The position numbers and the translations under genes were made by a program. 59,445 nt of DNA from Cytobacillus eiseniae (GTDB lineage Bacteria > Bacillota > Bacilli > Bacillales > Cytobacillaceae). Positions 25,683 through 35,199 of this stretch are shown piece by piece. Numbering within the stretch: the stretch's first letter is position 1; every line of letters begins with the position of its first letter. The notes beneath the pieces are model-generated. The model saw only the letters and a program-made list of their open reading frames with translations, did not search any database and had not been told where the DNA came from. The DNA lies in assembly GCF_017874625.1 (NCBI RefSeq), contig NZ_JAGIKZ010000020.1, forward strand, positions 1-59,445. Reading direction: 5' to 3'.

Positions 25683-26450
25683 TCAGGCATGTGAATTGAA
25701 ATATACACAAATGCGGCATCCATTTTGTTCTTGAATTGGAATCTCCATATCGTAAATTTCGCGCAGAGCATCTGAATTTATAATCTCATTTGTTGGTCCA
25801 TTTTTCACTAGTCTGCCGTTCTTCAATGCAACAATCCGATCTGAATAGACAGACGCAAAATTAATATCATGCAAGACAATGACAACTGTTTTACCTAGAT
25901 CGTCTACAAGCTTACGCAGTATCTTCATGATCTGTACTGAGTGCTTCATGTCTAGATTATTCAAAGGCTCATCAAGTAATACATAATCCGTGTCTTGCGC
26001 TATAACCATCGCAATAAATGCACGTTGTTTTTGTCCGCCCGATAATTCATCTAAAAGCTTATCTTGCATCTCTATTAAATTCATATAACCGAGTGCTTGG
26101 TCAACAAACTTTTCATCCTCTGTGGAAAGTCGTCCTTTCGAATACGGATAGCGCCCAAATGCAACAAGCTCACGAACCGTCAATCGAACATTAATAAAGT
26201 TTGCTTGCTTCAAAATCGAAACGCGCTTCGCAAATTCAGATGACTTCCACTTTTTCACATTTCCTTTATCTAGTAATACTTCTCCAGTATCTGCATCTAA
26301 TAATCGACTAACCATTGAAAGAAGTGTAGATTTACCAGCTCCATTCGGTCCGATAAACGATGTAATTGTCCCTGGCTCAATCGTGACAGATACATCTTCT
26401 ACAACAGGTTTTTTGCCAAATCGCTTCGTTAATCCCTTGATTTCAATCAT
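25683..26450 (-). CDS. yclP: Siderophore ABC transporter ATPase, YclP-like
   Basis: 255 residues. Walker A GPNGAGKSTLLSMV, signature LSGGQKQRAFIAMVIAQ, Walker B YVLLDEPLNNLDMKHS and the switch His in VVIVLHDINFA are present. It powers uptake through the two permeases upstream; the start overlaps the second permease by 4 bp. Confidence 0.92.
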   Translation of the reverse strand: MIEIKGLTKRFGKKPVVEDVSVTIEPGTITSFIGPNGAGKSTLLSMVSRLLDADTGEVLLDKGNVKKWKSSEFAKRVSILKQANFINVRLTVRELVAFGRYPYSKGRLSTEDEKFVDQALGYMNLIEMQDKLLDELSGGQKQRAFIAMVIAQDTDYVLLDEPLNNLDMKHSVQIMKILRKLVDDLGKTVVIVLHDINFASVYSDRIVALKNGRLVKNGPTNEIINSDALREIYDMEIPIQEQNGCRICVYFNSHA

Positions 26451-27403
26451 CCTGCTGCCCTACTTTCTTTTAATAATAAGTAAATAAAGTAAATCCCACC
26501 GACAAAGTTAATAATTACACTTAAAGTTGTACGCAATTCAAAAATATGTTCAACAAGGAACTGACCACCGACTAATGCGATAATACCAATTAAACTTGCA
26601 CCTAAAATTAATGTTGTGTGCTTATAGGTAATTAAATATTGATAGGATAAATTCGCTACAATTAAGCCAAAGAATGTAATCGGACCAACTAATGCAGTCG
26701 ATGTTGCAATTAAAACCGATGATAAAATCAAGATTTTCATTACCATACGATCATAATTAACGCCAAGATTCATCGCATTTTCACGGCCAAGGGACATCAC
26801 ATCCAGCTTATCCATTAAGAAATAACCATAAATAAATGCAATCAATAAAATACCTATTGAAATATATAGTAAGTCAGCCTTTACGTTGGAAAAGCTTGCA
26901 AATAGACGATTTTGCAGACTTAAATATTCAACCGGATCAATCAATACTTGTAAAAATGTCACCAAACTTCCTAAAAGTGTTCCGATAATCATCCCAATTA
27001 AGAGGAGCAAATAAATCGGGTGTTTATCCGCTCGGAATAGGAAGCGATATAAAACGAGTGCAAATAATACCATGGCAAGAATCGCTGATCCAAAATTCAA
27101 GTATTTATTTAACACCCACACAGACATCGATCCTGCAAAGAAGTAAATAAGTGTTTGAACGACTTCGTACATGGAGTCAAGACCCATTACAGAAGGTGTT
27201 AAAATACGGTTATGTGTAATCGTCTGGAACACAACTGTTGAATACGCAATCGCAATCCCTGTAACAACCATTGCTGCCACACGAATCATTCGTCTTGGGA
27301 AGGCGTAATCAAAACCACCTTTTATATCATAAAATCCATATAGCAAAATACAAATAATCGCTATTACTGCAAGAATGATTAACTTTGTACTATTTTTTCG
27401 CAT
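26447..27403 (-). CDS. yclO: Siderophore ABC transporter permease, YclO-like
   Basis: 318 residues, FecCD family, about nine or ten membrane segments. Typical parts: RRMIRVAAMVVTGIAIAYSTVVFQTITHNRILTPSVMGLDSMYE near the start and VGPITFFGLIVANLSYQYLITYKH, the cytoplasmic coupling loop. Overlaps the first permease gene by 14 bp, so the pair is translationally linked and likely forms a heterodimer. Confidence 0.9.
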   Translation of the reverse strand: MRKNSTKLIILAVIAIICILLYGFYDIKGGFDYAFPRRMIRVAAMVVTGIAIAYSTVVFQTITHNRILTPSVMGLDSMYEVVQTLIYFFAGSMSVWVLNKYLNFGSAILAMVLFALVLYRFLFRADKHPIYLLLLIGMIIGTLLGSLVTFLQVLIDPVEYLSLQNRLFASFSNVKADLLYISIGILLIAFIYGYFLMDKLDVMSLGRENAMNLGVNYDRMVMKILILSSVLIATSTALVGPITFFGLIVANLSYQYLITYKHTTLILGASLIGIIALVGGQFLVEHIFELRTTLSVIINFVGGIYFIYLLLKESRAAG

Positions 27404-28346
27404 ATGCTCTCCCCCTAAATAGCATAATTAAGAAGATCGCACTACCGATTACTGCTACAGTTACATTAACCGGAATTTCATAAGGGTGAATGATCACGCG
27501 TCCTATAATGTCACATATTAATAGGAAGACAACTCCTAATACGGCTGTATGTGGAATTGTTTTTCGTAAATTATCACCTAAATAAAGAGAGACAATATTA
27601 GGTACAATTAATCCTAGAAACGGAATAACTCCAACCGTTAATACGACAGTTGTAGAAATAATCGCTACAAGGATTAGCCCGATATTTAACACAACCTTAT
27701 AACTCATACCTAAGTTCTTCGCAAAATCTTCACCCATGCCTGCGACTGTAAATTTATTTGCATATATATACGCTAGAATAATTGCTGGAATACTTATATA
27801 TAAAAGCTCGTAGCGGCCAGCAATAATTAGTGTGAAACTCCCCATTAACCAAGATGAAATATTTTGAAGAAGATCTCCTTCGTATGCAAAAAAGGTTGTA
27901 ATTGATGATAAAATATTTCCGTACATAATCCCGATTAATGGAACAAAAATAACATCTTTAAATTTAATACGATCTAAAATTTGCATAAAAACAAATGTAC
28001 CTGCTAATGCAAATGCGAAGCTGAAAATGACTTGTTGTGTATACGTCACATTTGTAAAAAACAGCATCGAGATTAAGATTCCTAGCTTTGCTGCATCTAA
28101 TGTACCTGCAGTTGTTGGTGAAACGAATTTATTTCGACTTAAAGACTGCATGATTAAGCCGGCAATACTCATTCCTGCTCCTGCTAATATAATCGCCATT
28201 AAACGTGGCACTCGACTAATTAAGAAAATTTGCGTCTTATCCGATTCCCAGTCGAACAAGTCACTGATCCTAATATCAATGGCCCCAATAAATAGGGATA
28301 TAAATGACAGGACAACAGCTGCGATCATTAACATCCATAGTCTCAT
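27390..28346 (-). CDS. yclN: Siderophore ABC transporter permease, YclN-like
   Basis: 318 residues, FecCD family. It has SRVPRLMAIILAGAGMSIAGLIMQSLSRNKFVSPTTAGTLDAAKLG and VGVIPFLGLIVPNIVSLYLGDNLR. It is the first gene of the operon, 40 bp downstream of a perfect Fur box, so iron-starvation induction is expected. Confidence 0.9.
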   Translation of the reverse strand: MRLWMLMIAAVVLSFISLFIGAIDIRISDLFDWESDKTQIFLISRVPRLMAIILAGAGMSIAGLIMQSLSRNKFVSPTTAGTLDAAKLGILISMLFFTNVTYTQQVIFSFAFALAGTFVFMQILDRIKFKDVIFVPLIGIMYGNILSSITTFFAYEGDLLQNISSWLMGSFTLIIAGRYELLYISIPAIILAYIYANKFTVAGMGEDFAKNLGMSYKVVLNIGLILVAIISTTVVLTVGVIPFLGLIVPNIVSLYLGDNLRKTIPHTAVLGVVFLLICDIIGRVIIHPYEIPVNVTVAVIGSAIFLIMLFRGRAYAKK

Positions 28347-28385
28347 ATGTAACCCTCAAATTATGTTTATTCTCAGCATGACAAT

Positions 28386-28400
28386 TGATAATGATTATCA
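28386..28400. promoter_or_regulatory. Fur box of the siderophore transporter operon
   Basis: TGATAATGATTATCA is a perfect 7-1-7 inverted repeat identical to the Bacillus Fur consensus TGATAATNATTATCA. It lies just upstream of the yclN-like start codon. Confidence 0.88.
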
Positions 28401-28616
28401 TTCTAAGTGAAAATCCAAAAAAAAATTACATCTGCTTTTCTATTATTATCTTAGAATCATTCTAATTAAGAATCATTCTCACTAGAGGCTAAAAAAATAT
28501 TGATAATGAATTTCACTATCAATTTCAACTTAAATTTACTAAATTATTGGGAAAAAGTCAATTGTTTAAATGATATTCGTTCTCATGTTCACTAAGTATT
28601 CACAAAATAGCTGTAA

Positions 28617-29399
28617 CTAACTAGTTAAATATTGTGAGATTAATTGACCAATAGATGATAATGTCTGCCTTCCATCCTTTGGATTTATCAACTGGTCAAT
28701 TAAGACTGCAGCATAGATGCTTCTTTTCTCGTACTGTATAATCGCACAATCATGCTCCACACCAAAGAGCTCACCCGTTTTATTAGCAACCTTAAATCGG
28801 TCTAAATCAATCTGGTCAGAAAGCTTGTTGTTAAATTGCTGATTTTCCAATATATCTTTGGCCATGCTTGCATATCTTTTAGATAAAAACTGATTTTGAT
28901 CAAGTTCCTTTAAACAAGTAATCATATCAGAGGCAGTTGTATAATTATCTACCCCCTTTTTCCAAGCAGAAAAATCCATCATTTTTCGATTGAGCTCTGT
29001 ATTTTTCAAATACAGCTCCTTAAAGCCGCAATTAATTTTTTCCATCCCTACTAGATCAATTAATAGATTTGTAGCAAAATTATCTGAAACGATAATCATT
29101 AATGTCATCAGATCGATTACTTTTAACTTTATATCGCTTGATAGTGCATGTAAGACCCCTGCCCCCTTTACCTTATTCGATGCTGTCATTGGAATATACT
29201 GATCTAGATCCAAAATCCCCCTCTCAGAATGTCTAAAACATTCAATTAGAATAGGGACTTTAATGAGGCTAGCTGAAGGAAATTTCATTTTACTATTTAT
29301 TTCTATTCGTTTGTTTTCTGATTCTATTAATAATCCTACTCGCCCTTTACAAAGGGATGACCTGCGAATTACTTCTTCACTTAGTGCATCAAAGTCCAT
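28617..29399 (-). CDS. Class-A beta-lactamase-like serine hydrolase, cytoplasmic
   Basis: About 260 residues of the serine beta-lactamase/transpeptidase fold: nucleophile SLIK (Ser46, Lys49 in the longer numbering), SDN (107-109) and KTG (210-212). The omega-loop ExxLN that gives class A enzymes their deacylating Glu166 reads NTELN here, so the Glu is replaced by Asn135. No signal peptide or lipobox is present. It follows ykfD after one base (TAGGATG) as the last gene of the murein-peptide operon. A role as a peptidase or esterase on imported cell-wall peptides is more likely than beta-lactam resistance. ATG 29399 or 29405 may be used. Confidence 0.78.
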   Translation of the reverse strand: MDFDALSEEVIRRSSLCKGRVGLLIESENKRIEINSKMKFPSASLIKVPILIECFRHSERGILDLDQYIPMTASNKVKGAGVLHALSSDIKLKVIDLMTLMIIVSDNFATNLLIDLVGMEKINCGFKELYLKNTELNRKMMDFSAWKKGVDNYTTASDMITCLKELDQNQFLSKRYASMAKDILENQQFNNKLSDQIDLDRFKVANKTGELFGVEHDCAIIQYEKRSIYAAVLIDQLINPKDGRQTLSSIGQLISQYLTS

Positions 29400-29406
29400 C
29401 CCCATC

Positions 29407-30417
29407 CTATTTTGACACCATAGTTTTTGAATGATGAGAATGACTTGCTCTACTTTTATTATATAAATGACAGGCTACGAAATGATTCGTTTCTACTTCC
29501 TGCCATTCTGGCTTTATAGTAGAGCAAACATCCATCACTAACGGACATCGTGTTTTAAACACACAGCCACTCGGTGGATTGATTGGACTAGGCAGCTCCC
29601 CTTTTAAAATTATTCGTTCCCTATTATCCTCTATATCTGGGTCTGGTATAGGAATAGCTGAAAGTAGAGCCTGAGTATAAGGATGGAGTGGATTTTTATA
29701 TAATGCAGCACTTGCTGTTAACTCTACAAGATTACCTAAATACATCACTCCGATTCGATCACTAATATGCTTAACCATTGATAAGTCATGGGCAATAAAT
29801 AAAAAGGTTAACCCTTTCTTTTTCTGTAAACCAATTAATAGATTAACCACTTGTGCTTGAACAGAAACATCAAGAGCAGAAATAGGCTCATCGGCGATAA
29901 TGAATGCAGGGTCTAATGCTAACGCTCGAGCAATCCCTATTCTTTGTCTTTGTCCGCCACTGAATTCATGTGGATAGCGATTGGCATGATCACGGTTTAA
30001 ACCGACATCTTCTAACAATTGGTACACTCGTTTTAATTGTTCCTTTTTGTTTGCGTATAATCGGTGGACCTCCATTGGCTCTGAAATAATTTCTCTAACA
30101 GTCGATCTTGGGTTCAATGAAGCATATGGATCCTGGAAAATCATTTGCATTTTTCTTTGAAATGCAAAGCGCTCTTTTCCCGTCAGCTCATGAATATTTT
30201 TCCCTTCATAGAATACATCGCCTTCGGTACGGTCATACAATCCGATAATCGTACGACCTGCCGTTGATTTTCCACAGCCAGATTCACCTACTATTCCCAA
30301 TGTTTCTCCTTTTTTAATATGGAAAGTGACATCATCAACTGCTTTTAATACGGTTCCTTTCCCTAATGAAAAGTGCTTCTTTAATTTCTTCACTTCCAGC
30401 AATGCTTCATTTCCCAT
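29407..30417 (-). CDS. ykfD: Dipeptide/oligopeptide ABC transporter ATPase, YkfD-like
   Basis: 336 residues from the ATG at 30417, chosen by GGAGG 7 bases upstream; a GTG at 30438 overlaps the ykfC stop. Walker [15 protein letters not shown], signature FSGGQRQRIGIARAL, Walker B FIIADEPISALDVS, and the C-terminal oligopeptide-transporter Cys-rich motif (GCVFKTRCPLVMDVC) that often carries an Fe-S cluster. It is the second ATPase of the peptide importer and partners with DppD. Confidence 0.9.
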   Translation of the reverse strand: MGNEALLEVKKLKKHFSLGKGTVLKAVDDVTFHIKKGETLGIVGESGCGKSTAGRTIIGLYDRTEGDVFYEGKNIHELTGKERFAFQRKMQMIFQDPYASLNPRSTVREIISEPMEVHRLYANKKEQLKRVYQLLEDVGLNRDHANRYPHEFSGGQRQRIGIARALALDPAFIIADEPISALDVSVQAQVVNLLIGLQKKKGLTFLFIAHDLSMVKHISDRIGVMYLGNLVELTASAALYKNPLHPYTQALLSAIPIPDPDIEDNRERIILKGELPSPINPPSGCVFKTRCPLVMDVCSTIKPEWQEVETNHFVACHLYNKSRASHSHHSKTMVSK

Positions 30418-30434
30418 AACATTTCCTCCATTTA

Positions 30435-31349
30435 TCACCAGAATCGTCTAGCCATACATAGTTCCTTTTCGTAAATGGTCTCTTTTAAATCAATGATTTC
30501 AATGCTTTTTCCCGTATTTGGCGAATGAATTAACTTGCCCTCTCCGTAATAAATACCTACATGATGGATACTTCCTTTCCCATCTTCATATGCGAAGAAC
30601 AACAAGTCACCTATCTCTATTTCCTCTAAGTTGACCATCTTCCCCGCACATGATTGATCATGGGCATCGCGAGGAATCGTATAACCATTCGCTTTACACA
30701 TTGAATAACTGAATCCAGAACAATCATAACCAAAGCTACTCATTCCACCCCATAAATAAGGAAGATGAAGAAATTGCTCCCCAGCAGCAACAATCTCTTT
30801 CCCGCTCCCTTTAGGAATGCTTTCTAGTGATCGATGCACATTCACCTCTTCAGCTTTTAAAAGAGCTTCTCCGTTTGGTGTTTGGACTTGAAGAAATTCC
30901 CTACTTTCGCTAATAATAGGAAGGGTTGTTTGATAACTTAATAAAAATTGTGGAATGCGCTCATTACTATAAAGGGTTGCTTTTTTCTTCATTACAATTG
31001 CGACAGGGCCATTCTTAATTGCCCAATCATCCTTCTTGATTATTTGATCTTTCGGCAGCCAGCCAGGATACCCTCGGTGATCTTTAGAAGTCGATTGACT
31101 AGGTACTACTACTTGAACCCAATTCTTACGTTCTTCTAAAACGAGTACTTCTTCTCCAAATAAAACTTGCGACTGAACTAAATTCTTTTCACAAAGTTCT
31201 AAGCTCATCTCATAGCTTAAGCCATTGATCCATGAATCTAAGAGAACTGGATTGCTTATTGCACCCTGATCTATTTCTCTAGCTGATTCTAAGGATGTCC
31301 ATAGAGTAGCAACAGGGACTTGAACTAGCCCTTTATATTGAACAGCCAT
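30435..31349 (-). CDS. ykfC: Gamma-D-glutamyl-L-diamino acid endopeptidase YkfC
   Basis: 304 residues. N-terminal SH3b-like domains (~1-180; VQVVVPSQSTSKDHRGYPGWLP) precede a C-terminal NlpC/P60 cysteine peptidase (~180-304). The catalytic Cys is in LWGGMSSFGYDCSGFSYSMC and the His in SIHHVGIYYGEGKLIHSP. There is no signal peptide, so it acts on imported peptides in the cytoplasm, cleaving the gamma-D-Glu to diamino acid bond and releasing L-Ala-D-Glu for YkfB. Family knowledge from B. subtilis/B. cereus YkfC. Confidence 0.92.
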   Translation of the reverse strand: MAVQYKGLVQVPVATLWTSLESAREIDQGAISNPVLLDSWINGLSYEMSLELCEKNLVQSQVLFGEEVLVLEERKNWVQVVVPSQSTSKDHRGYPGWLPKDQIIKKDDWAIKNGPVAIVMKKKATLYSNERIPQFLLSYQTTLPIISESREFLQVQTPNGEALLKAEEVNVHRSLESIPKGSGKEIVAAGEQFLHLPYLWGGMSSFGYDCSGFSYSMCKANGYTIPRDAHDQSCAGKMVNLEEIEIGDLLFFAYEDGKGSIHHVGIYYGEGKLIHSPNTGKSIEIIDLKETIYEKELCMARRFW

Positions 31350-31409
31350 ACGTATGCCTCCTTTGTGATAATACGAATTTCAATAAGCAAGTGCTTTTCA
31401 TCTGTATAA

Positions 31410-32489
31410 TTAGCGATAAACATTCTTAATTCCTAACCCAGGTTCGTTCGGAAGCGTTATTTTCCTTCCATCATATTTAATTCCACCTTCAATTACTTCT
31501 TTCGCTAACATTAATGGTGCATCAAAATCAAAACGAGTAATATTTTTCTTACTTGCTGCAAAATGAGCAGCTGCCGAGATGCCAATCCGCGTTTCAATCA
31601 TGCTTCCTACCATACATTCCACTCCACTAACTTCCGCCAATTGATTAATAATTTGTGCTTGATAAATCCCGCCAGACTTCATCAATTTAATATTGATTAA
31701 ATCAGCACTTCTTGACTTAATGACCTCAAATGCCTGCTTCGGTGAAAATACACTTTCATCTGCCATAATGAGTGTGTCTACATGATCAGTCACCTGTTTC
31801 AGCCCTTCAATATCCCATGCTTTTACTGGCTGTTCAACTAATTCTATATTTAAATGTAATTCCTCCATTTTACGAATCGCTTGAATGGCTTCCTTCGGCT
31901 TCCACCCTTGATTTGCATCGAGCCGAATCTTAATCCGTTTCCCTACACGGTTCCTTATTTCACGTATACGTTCAATATCTGTTAAAATATCATCTTTTCC
32001 TACTTTAACCTTCAAAACATCGAACCCTTGTTGAACATAGGAAATGGCATCTTCCCCCATTTCCTCTGGCCCGTTCACACTCACTGTAAAGTCTGTTTCG
32101 ATCTCATCCTTATGGCCACCCAAAAATTGGTACAATGGAAGCTTACACTGCTGTGCCAAACAATCATAAAGAGCCATGTCTACTGCTGCCTTTGCACTTG
32201 AATTTCCAACAAGAATGGAATCAATCCCCTGGAAAATTTGCTCATAGTTTCGTAGATTTTGTTTTACAAGAAATGGGGTAAGCACTTGCTGAATCATCGT
32301 TTCAATACTAGAAAGACTTTCACCTGTGATCACAATGGTTGGCGGAGCTTCTCCCCAGCCAATTGTTCCATCCTCACAAATCACTTTAACAACAACGGAA
32401 TGCGCGATATGAACAGTTCTTAATGCCGTTTTAAACGGCTTCCTTAGAGGGATTGCTACCCTAAATGTTTCGATTTTGTCTATTTTCAT
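31410..32489 (-). CDS. ykfB: L-Ala-D/L-Glu epimerase YkfB
   Basis: 359 residues from the ATG at 32489 (GGGGG upstream; the longer frame overlaps ykfA). Enolase superfamily, muconate-lactonising subgroup. The catalytic Lys pair is in FDVLKVKVGKD, the metal-binding Asp/Glu/Asp are in RLDANQGW, ELVEQPV and MADESVF, and the second base Lys lies in INIKLMKSGG. It converts L-Ala-D-Glu to L-Ala-L-Glu so that ordinary peptidases can finish the job. Confidence 0.93.
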   Translation of the reverse strand: MKIDKIETFRVAIPLRKPFKTALRTVHIAHSVVVKVICEDGTIGWGEAPPTIVITGESLSSIETMIQQVLTPFLVKQNLRNYEQIFQGIDSILVGNSSAKAAVDMALYDCLAQQCKLPLYQFLGGHKDEIETDFTVSVNGPEEMGEDAISYVQQGFDVLKVKVGKDDILTDIERIREIRNRVGKRIKIRLDANQGWKPKEAIQAIRKMEELHLNIELVEQPVKAWDIEGLKQVTDHVDTLIMADESVFSPKQAFEVIKSRSADLINIKLMKSGGIYQAQIINQLAEVSGVECMVGSMIETRIGISAAAHFAASKKNITRFDFDAPLMLAKEVIEGGIKYDGRKITLPNEPGLGIKNVYR

Positions 32490-32511
32490 TTCGATCCCCC
32501 TTTCAAATCCT

Positions 32512-33432
32512 TTACTGAACCCCACTTTCAATCGTTAGCTGCTTGTTCACCGTATCCATTTCTACATTTACACCAAGTGGCAATGCAATATGCGGGGAGC
32601 AATGACCAAATTTAAATCCTTTTAAAGCTGGCTTATTAGCAAGGCGGATATAATGATTGATCACTTCTTCTAAATCTAATGAGGGCTCTCTTTCAGGCAC
32701 ACAATTATTAAAATCACCAATAATTAGTCCTGATGCATCTATGAGTTTGCCAGCCATAAATAGTTGGTTCAGCATGCGGTCAATTGCACGCGGTTCTTCA
32801 TTAATATCTTCAATGAGCAATAGTTTCTCCTTCGTATCGATTTCAAACTTTGTGCCAATTGTGCTCGTAATCAGTGATAAATTCCCACCCGTCACCAGGC
32901 CGCTTACTTTTCCGTCCACTAATGCTTCTAATGAAGAAATTTCACTCGTATATCGAATCGGAGCTGGCGTAAATAATTGATTGAAATATGTCTTTGATAT
33001 GGAATGCACATCCACTTTCCCAATATCTGAAGCAAGCATTGGTCCATGGAAAGTAATAAGACCTGTTTGCTGCCGTATCGCTGTATGCAAAAAGGTAATA
33101 TCACTATAGCCCCAAAAGATTTTTGGGTTATTCTTTATAATCGTATAATCGATTTGCGAGGCAATTCGCCCTGTGCCATAGCCTCCACCAGCACAGATAA
33201 GCGCCTTTACTTCTCGATCCAAGAACATCCTATGTAAATCTGCTAATCGATCCTTATCCTTTCCAGCTAAATAGCCATATTGATCCTGGACATGATCACC
33301 GATTTTTATTTTTAAGCCTAACTCTTCTAAAAATGAATAGGAGCGCTGTAAATTCTCTTGGTTTGGTGGACTTGCAGGTGCAATGATGCCAACCGTATCT
33401 CCCTTTTGTAAACGCTGTGGTTTCACTAACAT
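32512..33432 (-). CDS. ykfA: LD-carboxypeptidase YkfA (peptidase S66, MccF-like)
   Basis: 306 residues, S66 family. The nucleophile Ser is in FWGYSDITFLHTAI. The downstream Glu is in LLLIEDINEEPRAIDRMLNQL, and the His is in LKGFKFGHCSPHIALPLGV. It removes the terminal D-Ala from murein tetrapeptides (LD-carboxypeptidase) in the cytoplasm. It is separated from dppE by a strong hairpin (33461-33482). Confidence 0.9.
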   Translation of the reverse strand: MLVKPQRLQKGDTVGIIAPASPPNQENLQRSYSFLEELGLKIKIGDHVQDQYGYLAGKDKDRLADLHRMFLDREVKALICAGGGYGTGRIASQIDYTIIKNNPKIFWGYSDITFLHTAIRQQTGLITFHGPMLASDIGKVDVHSISKTYFNQLFTPAPIRYTSEISSLEALVDGKVSGLVTGGNLSLITSTIGTKFEIDTKEKLLLIEDINEEPRAIDRMLNQLFMAGKLIDASGLIIGDFNNCVPEREPSLDLEEVINHYIRLANKPALKGFKFGHCSPHIALPLGVNVEMDTVNKQLTIESGVQ

Positions 33433-33454
33433 GCTGTCACATCCTTTGTATTTT

Positions 33455-33484
33455 TTAAAAGGGATGTTCCTTCGAACATCCCCT
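33455..33484 (-). terminator. Intercistronic hairpin between dppE and ykfA
   Basis: GGGATGTTC and GAACATCCC form a 9-bp perfect stem with a 4-nt loop, followed on the minus strand by TTTTAAAAAA. It sits right after the dppE stop. It may be a partial terminator or an mRNA-stabilising element that raises binding-protein output over the downstream enzymes. Confidence 0.65.
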
Positions 33485-33490
33485 GCTTTC

Positions 33491-35131
33491 CTAATTTTTA
33501 TCTGCCCATTTCAGTTCAATATAACCAACTGGGTGTCGAACAATATCGGATACTGCTTCATTTTGTAAGTACACTTGATTATAGAAATGGATTGGAATGA
33601 TTGGCATTTCTTCAAATAAAATTCCCTCTGCCTTATACATCATTTCATAACGCTTTCCTTCATCTGCTTCGTTCTTCGCATCTTTAATTAATTGATCATA
33701 TTCCGTATTGCTCCAACCTGTACGGTTCATTGAATGGCCTGTTTGGAAGTTTTCAAGGAAGTTGATTGGGTCCGCATAGTCAGCAAGGAAAGAACTGCGT
33801 GATAGCTGGAATTTCAAAGCGGTTTGCTCTTCTGCAAAGACATTCCACTCCATGTTTGCTAGCTTTACTTCAACACCTAAATTGTCTTTATACATTTGCT
33901 GAAGTGCTTCTGCAATTTTTTTATGTGTATCACTTGTACTATAAGTTAGGGTGACTTCTGGCAGTGTTTCATAGCCTTCTTCTTCCATTCCTTTAGCAAG
34001 CAATGCCTTTGCTTCCTCAACATCTGTTTTCACGAGATCACCTGCTGTTTCACGGAAATCGTTCCCATTCGCATCATTAAATCCATAGGCAACAAAGCCA
34101 TAGGCTGGTTTCTCCTTATTTTTCGTGACAAAGTCAACCATTTGCTGTTGATCAACAGCCATCGCAAACGCCTTTCGAATGTTGACATTTTGGAATGGTT
34201 CCATCGTTAAGTTAAACCGATAGAAATAATCCCCAGCTTGATCGCCAACCTCTGCTTTTCCTTCTGAGAAAAGCTGTTCACTTAAATCAGCAGGTATATC
34301 CGAAACATCTAAGTTTCCTGTTTGATACATTTGATATTCTGTATTCGTATCATCAATAATTGCCCAATGGACTTTGTCTAATTTCACTGTTCCTGCATCC
34401 CAATATTGGTCATTTTTCTCCATTAAGAAATGGCTGTCATGCTCCCATTCTGCTAGATTAAAAGGACCATTCCCTACAAATGTATCTGCCTCAGCAAACC
34501 ATGTTGGATTGTCTGTTGCTACCTTCTCATTGATTGGGAAGAAGGCTGGATTAGTAATAACACTTAGAAAATATGCCTGAGGGCTAATTAAAGTGACTTC
34601 AAAAGTCTTAGCATCTATCGCTTTCACCTGCACATCATCAGCTGAGCCCTCTCCGTTGTTAAAGGCTTCTGCTCCTTCAATGAAATAGCCGAGGAATGCA
34701 GCTGGCGAACCTGTTTCAGGGTTTAATAGCCGTTTCCAGGCAAATTCAAAATCACCTGCGGTTACATCATCCCCGTTTGACCATTTCGCATTTTCACGTA
34801 TATGAAATGTATAGATTTTCCCATCCTCAGAGACATCCCAGCTTTCAGCAGTTGCCGCTTCAGGATCGTGGTTCTTCCCTAATCGAGTTAAACCTTCCAT
34901 TAAGTTATTCAATCCACTCCATGACACAGAATCAAAGCCAATTGGTGGATCAAAAGAAGTTGGTTCCAATCCATTATTTAGATAAAGGATTTTTTCACTT
35001 CCCTCTTCTTCCTTCACACCTTCGTCATTCCCCTTAGGCTGTGGATCACTTTGTGTTTCTTGTTTGGCTGTACAGGCAGCAAGCACGAAAATCAATAAAC
35101 CCGTTAACAATAAAGTGAATACCCTTTTCAC
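33491..35131 (-). CDS. dppE: Dipeptide/murein-peptide-binding lipoprotein DppE
   Basis: 546 residues from the GTG at 35131, with GGGGG upstream. The signal peptide KRVFTLLLTGLLIFVLAAC has a lipobox (LAAC). The mature protein is a class II oligopeptide-binding fold (EPTSFDPPIGFDSVSWSGLNNLMEGLTR, GNGPFNLAEWEHDSHFLMEKND). It feeds peptides to DppB/DppC. The operon's murein-degrading enzymes indicate cell-wall peptides as substrate. Confidence 0.93.
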   Translation of the reverse strand: MKRVFTLLLTGLLIFVLAACTAKQETQSDPQPKGNDEGVKEEEGSEKILYLNNGLEPTSFDPPIGFDSVSWSGLNNLMEGLTRLGKNHDPEAATAESWDVSEDGKIYTFHIRENAKWSNGDDVTAGDFEFAWKRLLNPETGSPAAFLGYFIEGAEAFNNGEGSADDVQVKAIDAKTFEVTLISPQAYFLSVITNPAFFPINEKVATDNPTWFAEADTFVGNGPFNLAEWEHDSHFLMEKNDQYWDAGTVKLDKVHWAIIDDTNTEYQMYQTGNLDVSDIPADLSEQLFSEGKAEVGDQAGDYFYRFNLTMEPFQNVNIRKAFAMAVDQQQMVDFVTKNKEKPAYGFVAYGFNDANGNDFRETAGDLVKTDVEEAKALLAKGMEEEGYETLPEVTLTYSTSDTHKKIAEALQQMYKDNLGVEVKLANMEWNVFAEEQTALKFQLSRSSFLADYADPINFLENFQTGHSMNRTGWSNTEYDQLIKDAKNEADEGKRYEMMYKAEGILFEEMPIIPIHFYNQVYLQNEAVSDIVRHPVGYIELKWADKN

Positions 35132-35199
35132 AGCATTTCCCCCTTTTTTTATAAATGACAATTCTAGTTTTCGTTCGCATGTAACTGAAACTAGAAAAA

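Noticed and set aside
28617..29405. Genuine beta-lactamase resistance gene
   Set aside because: No signal peptide and the omega-loop Glu is replaced by Asn.
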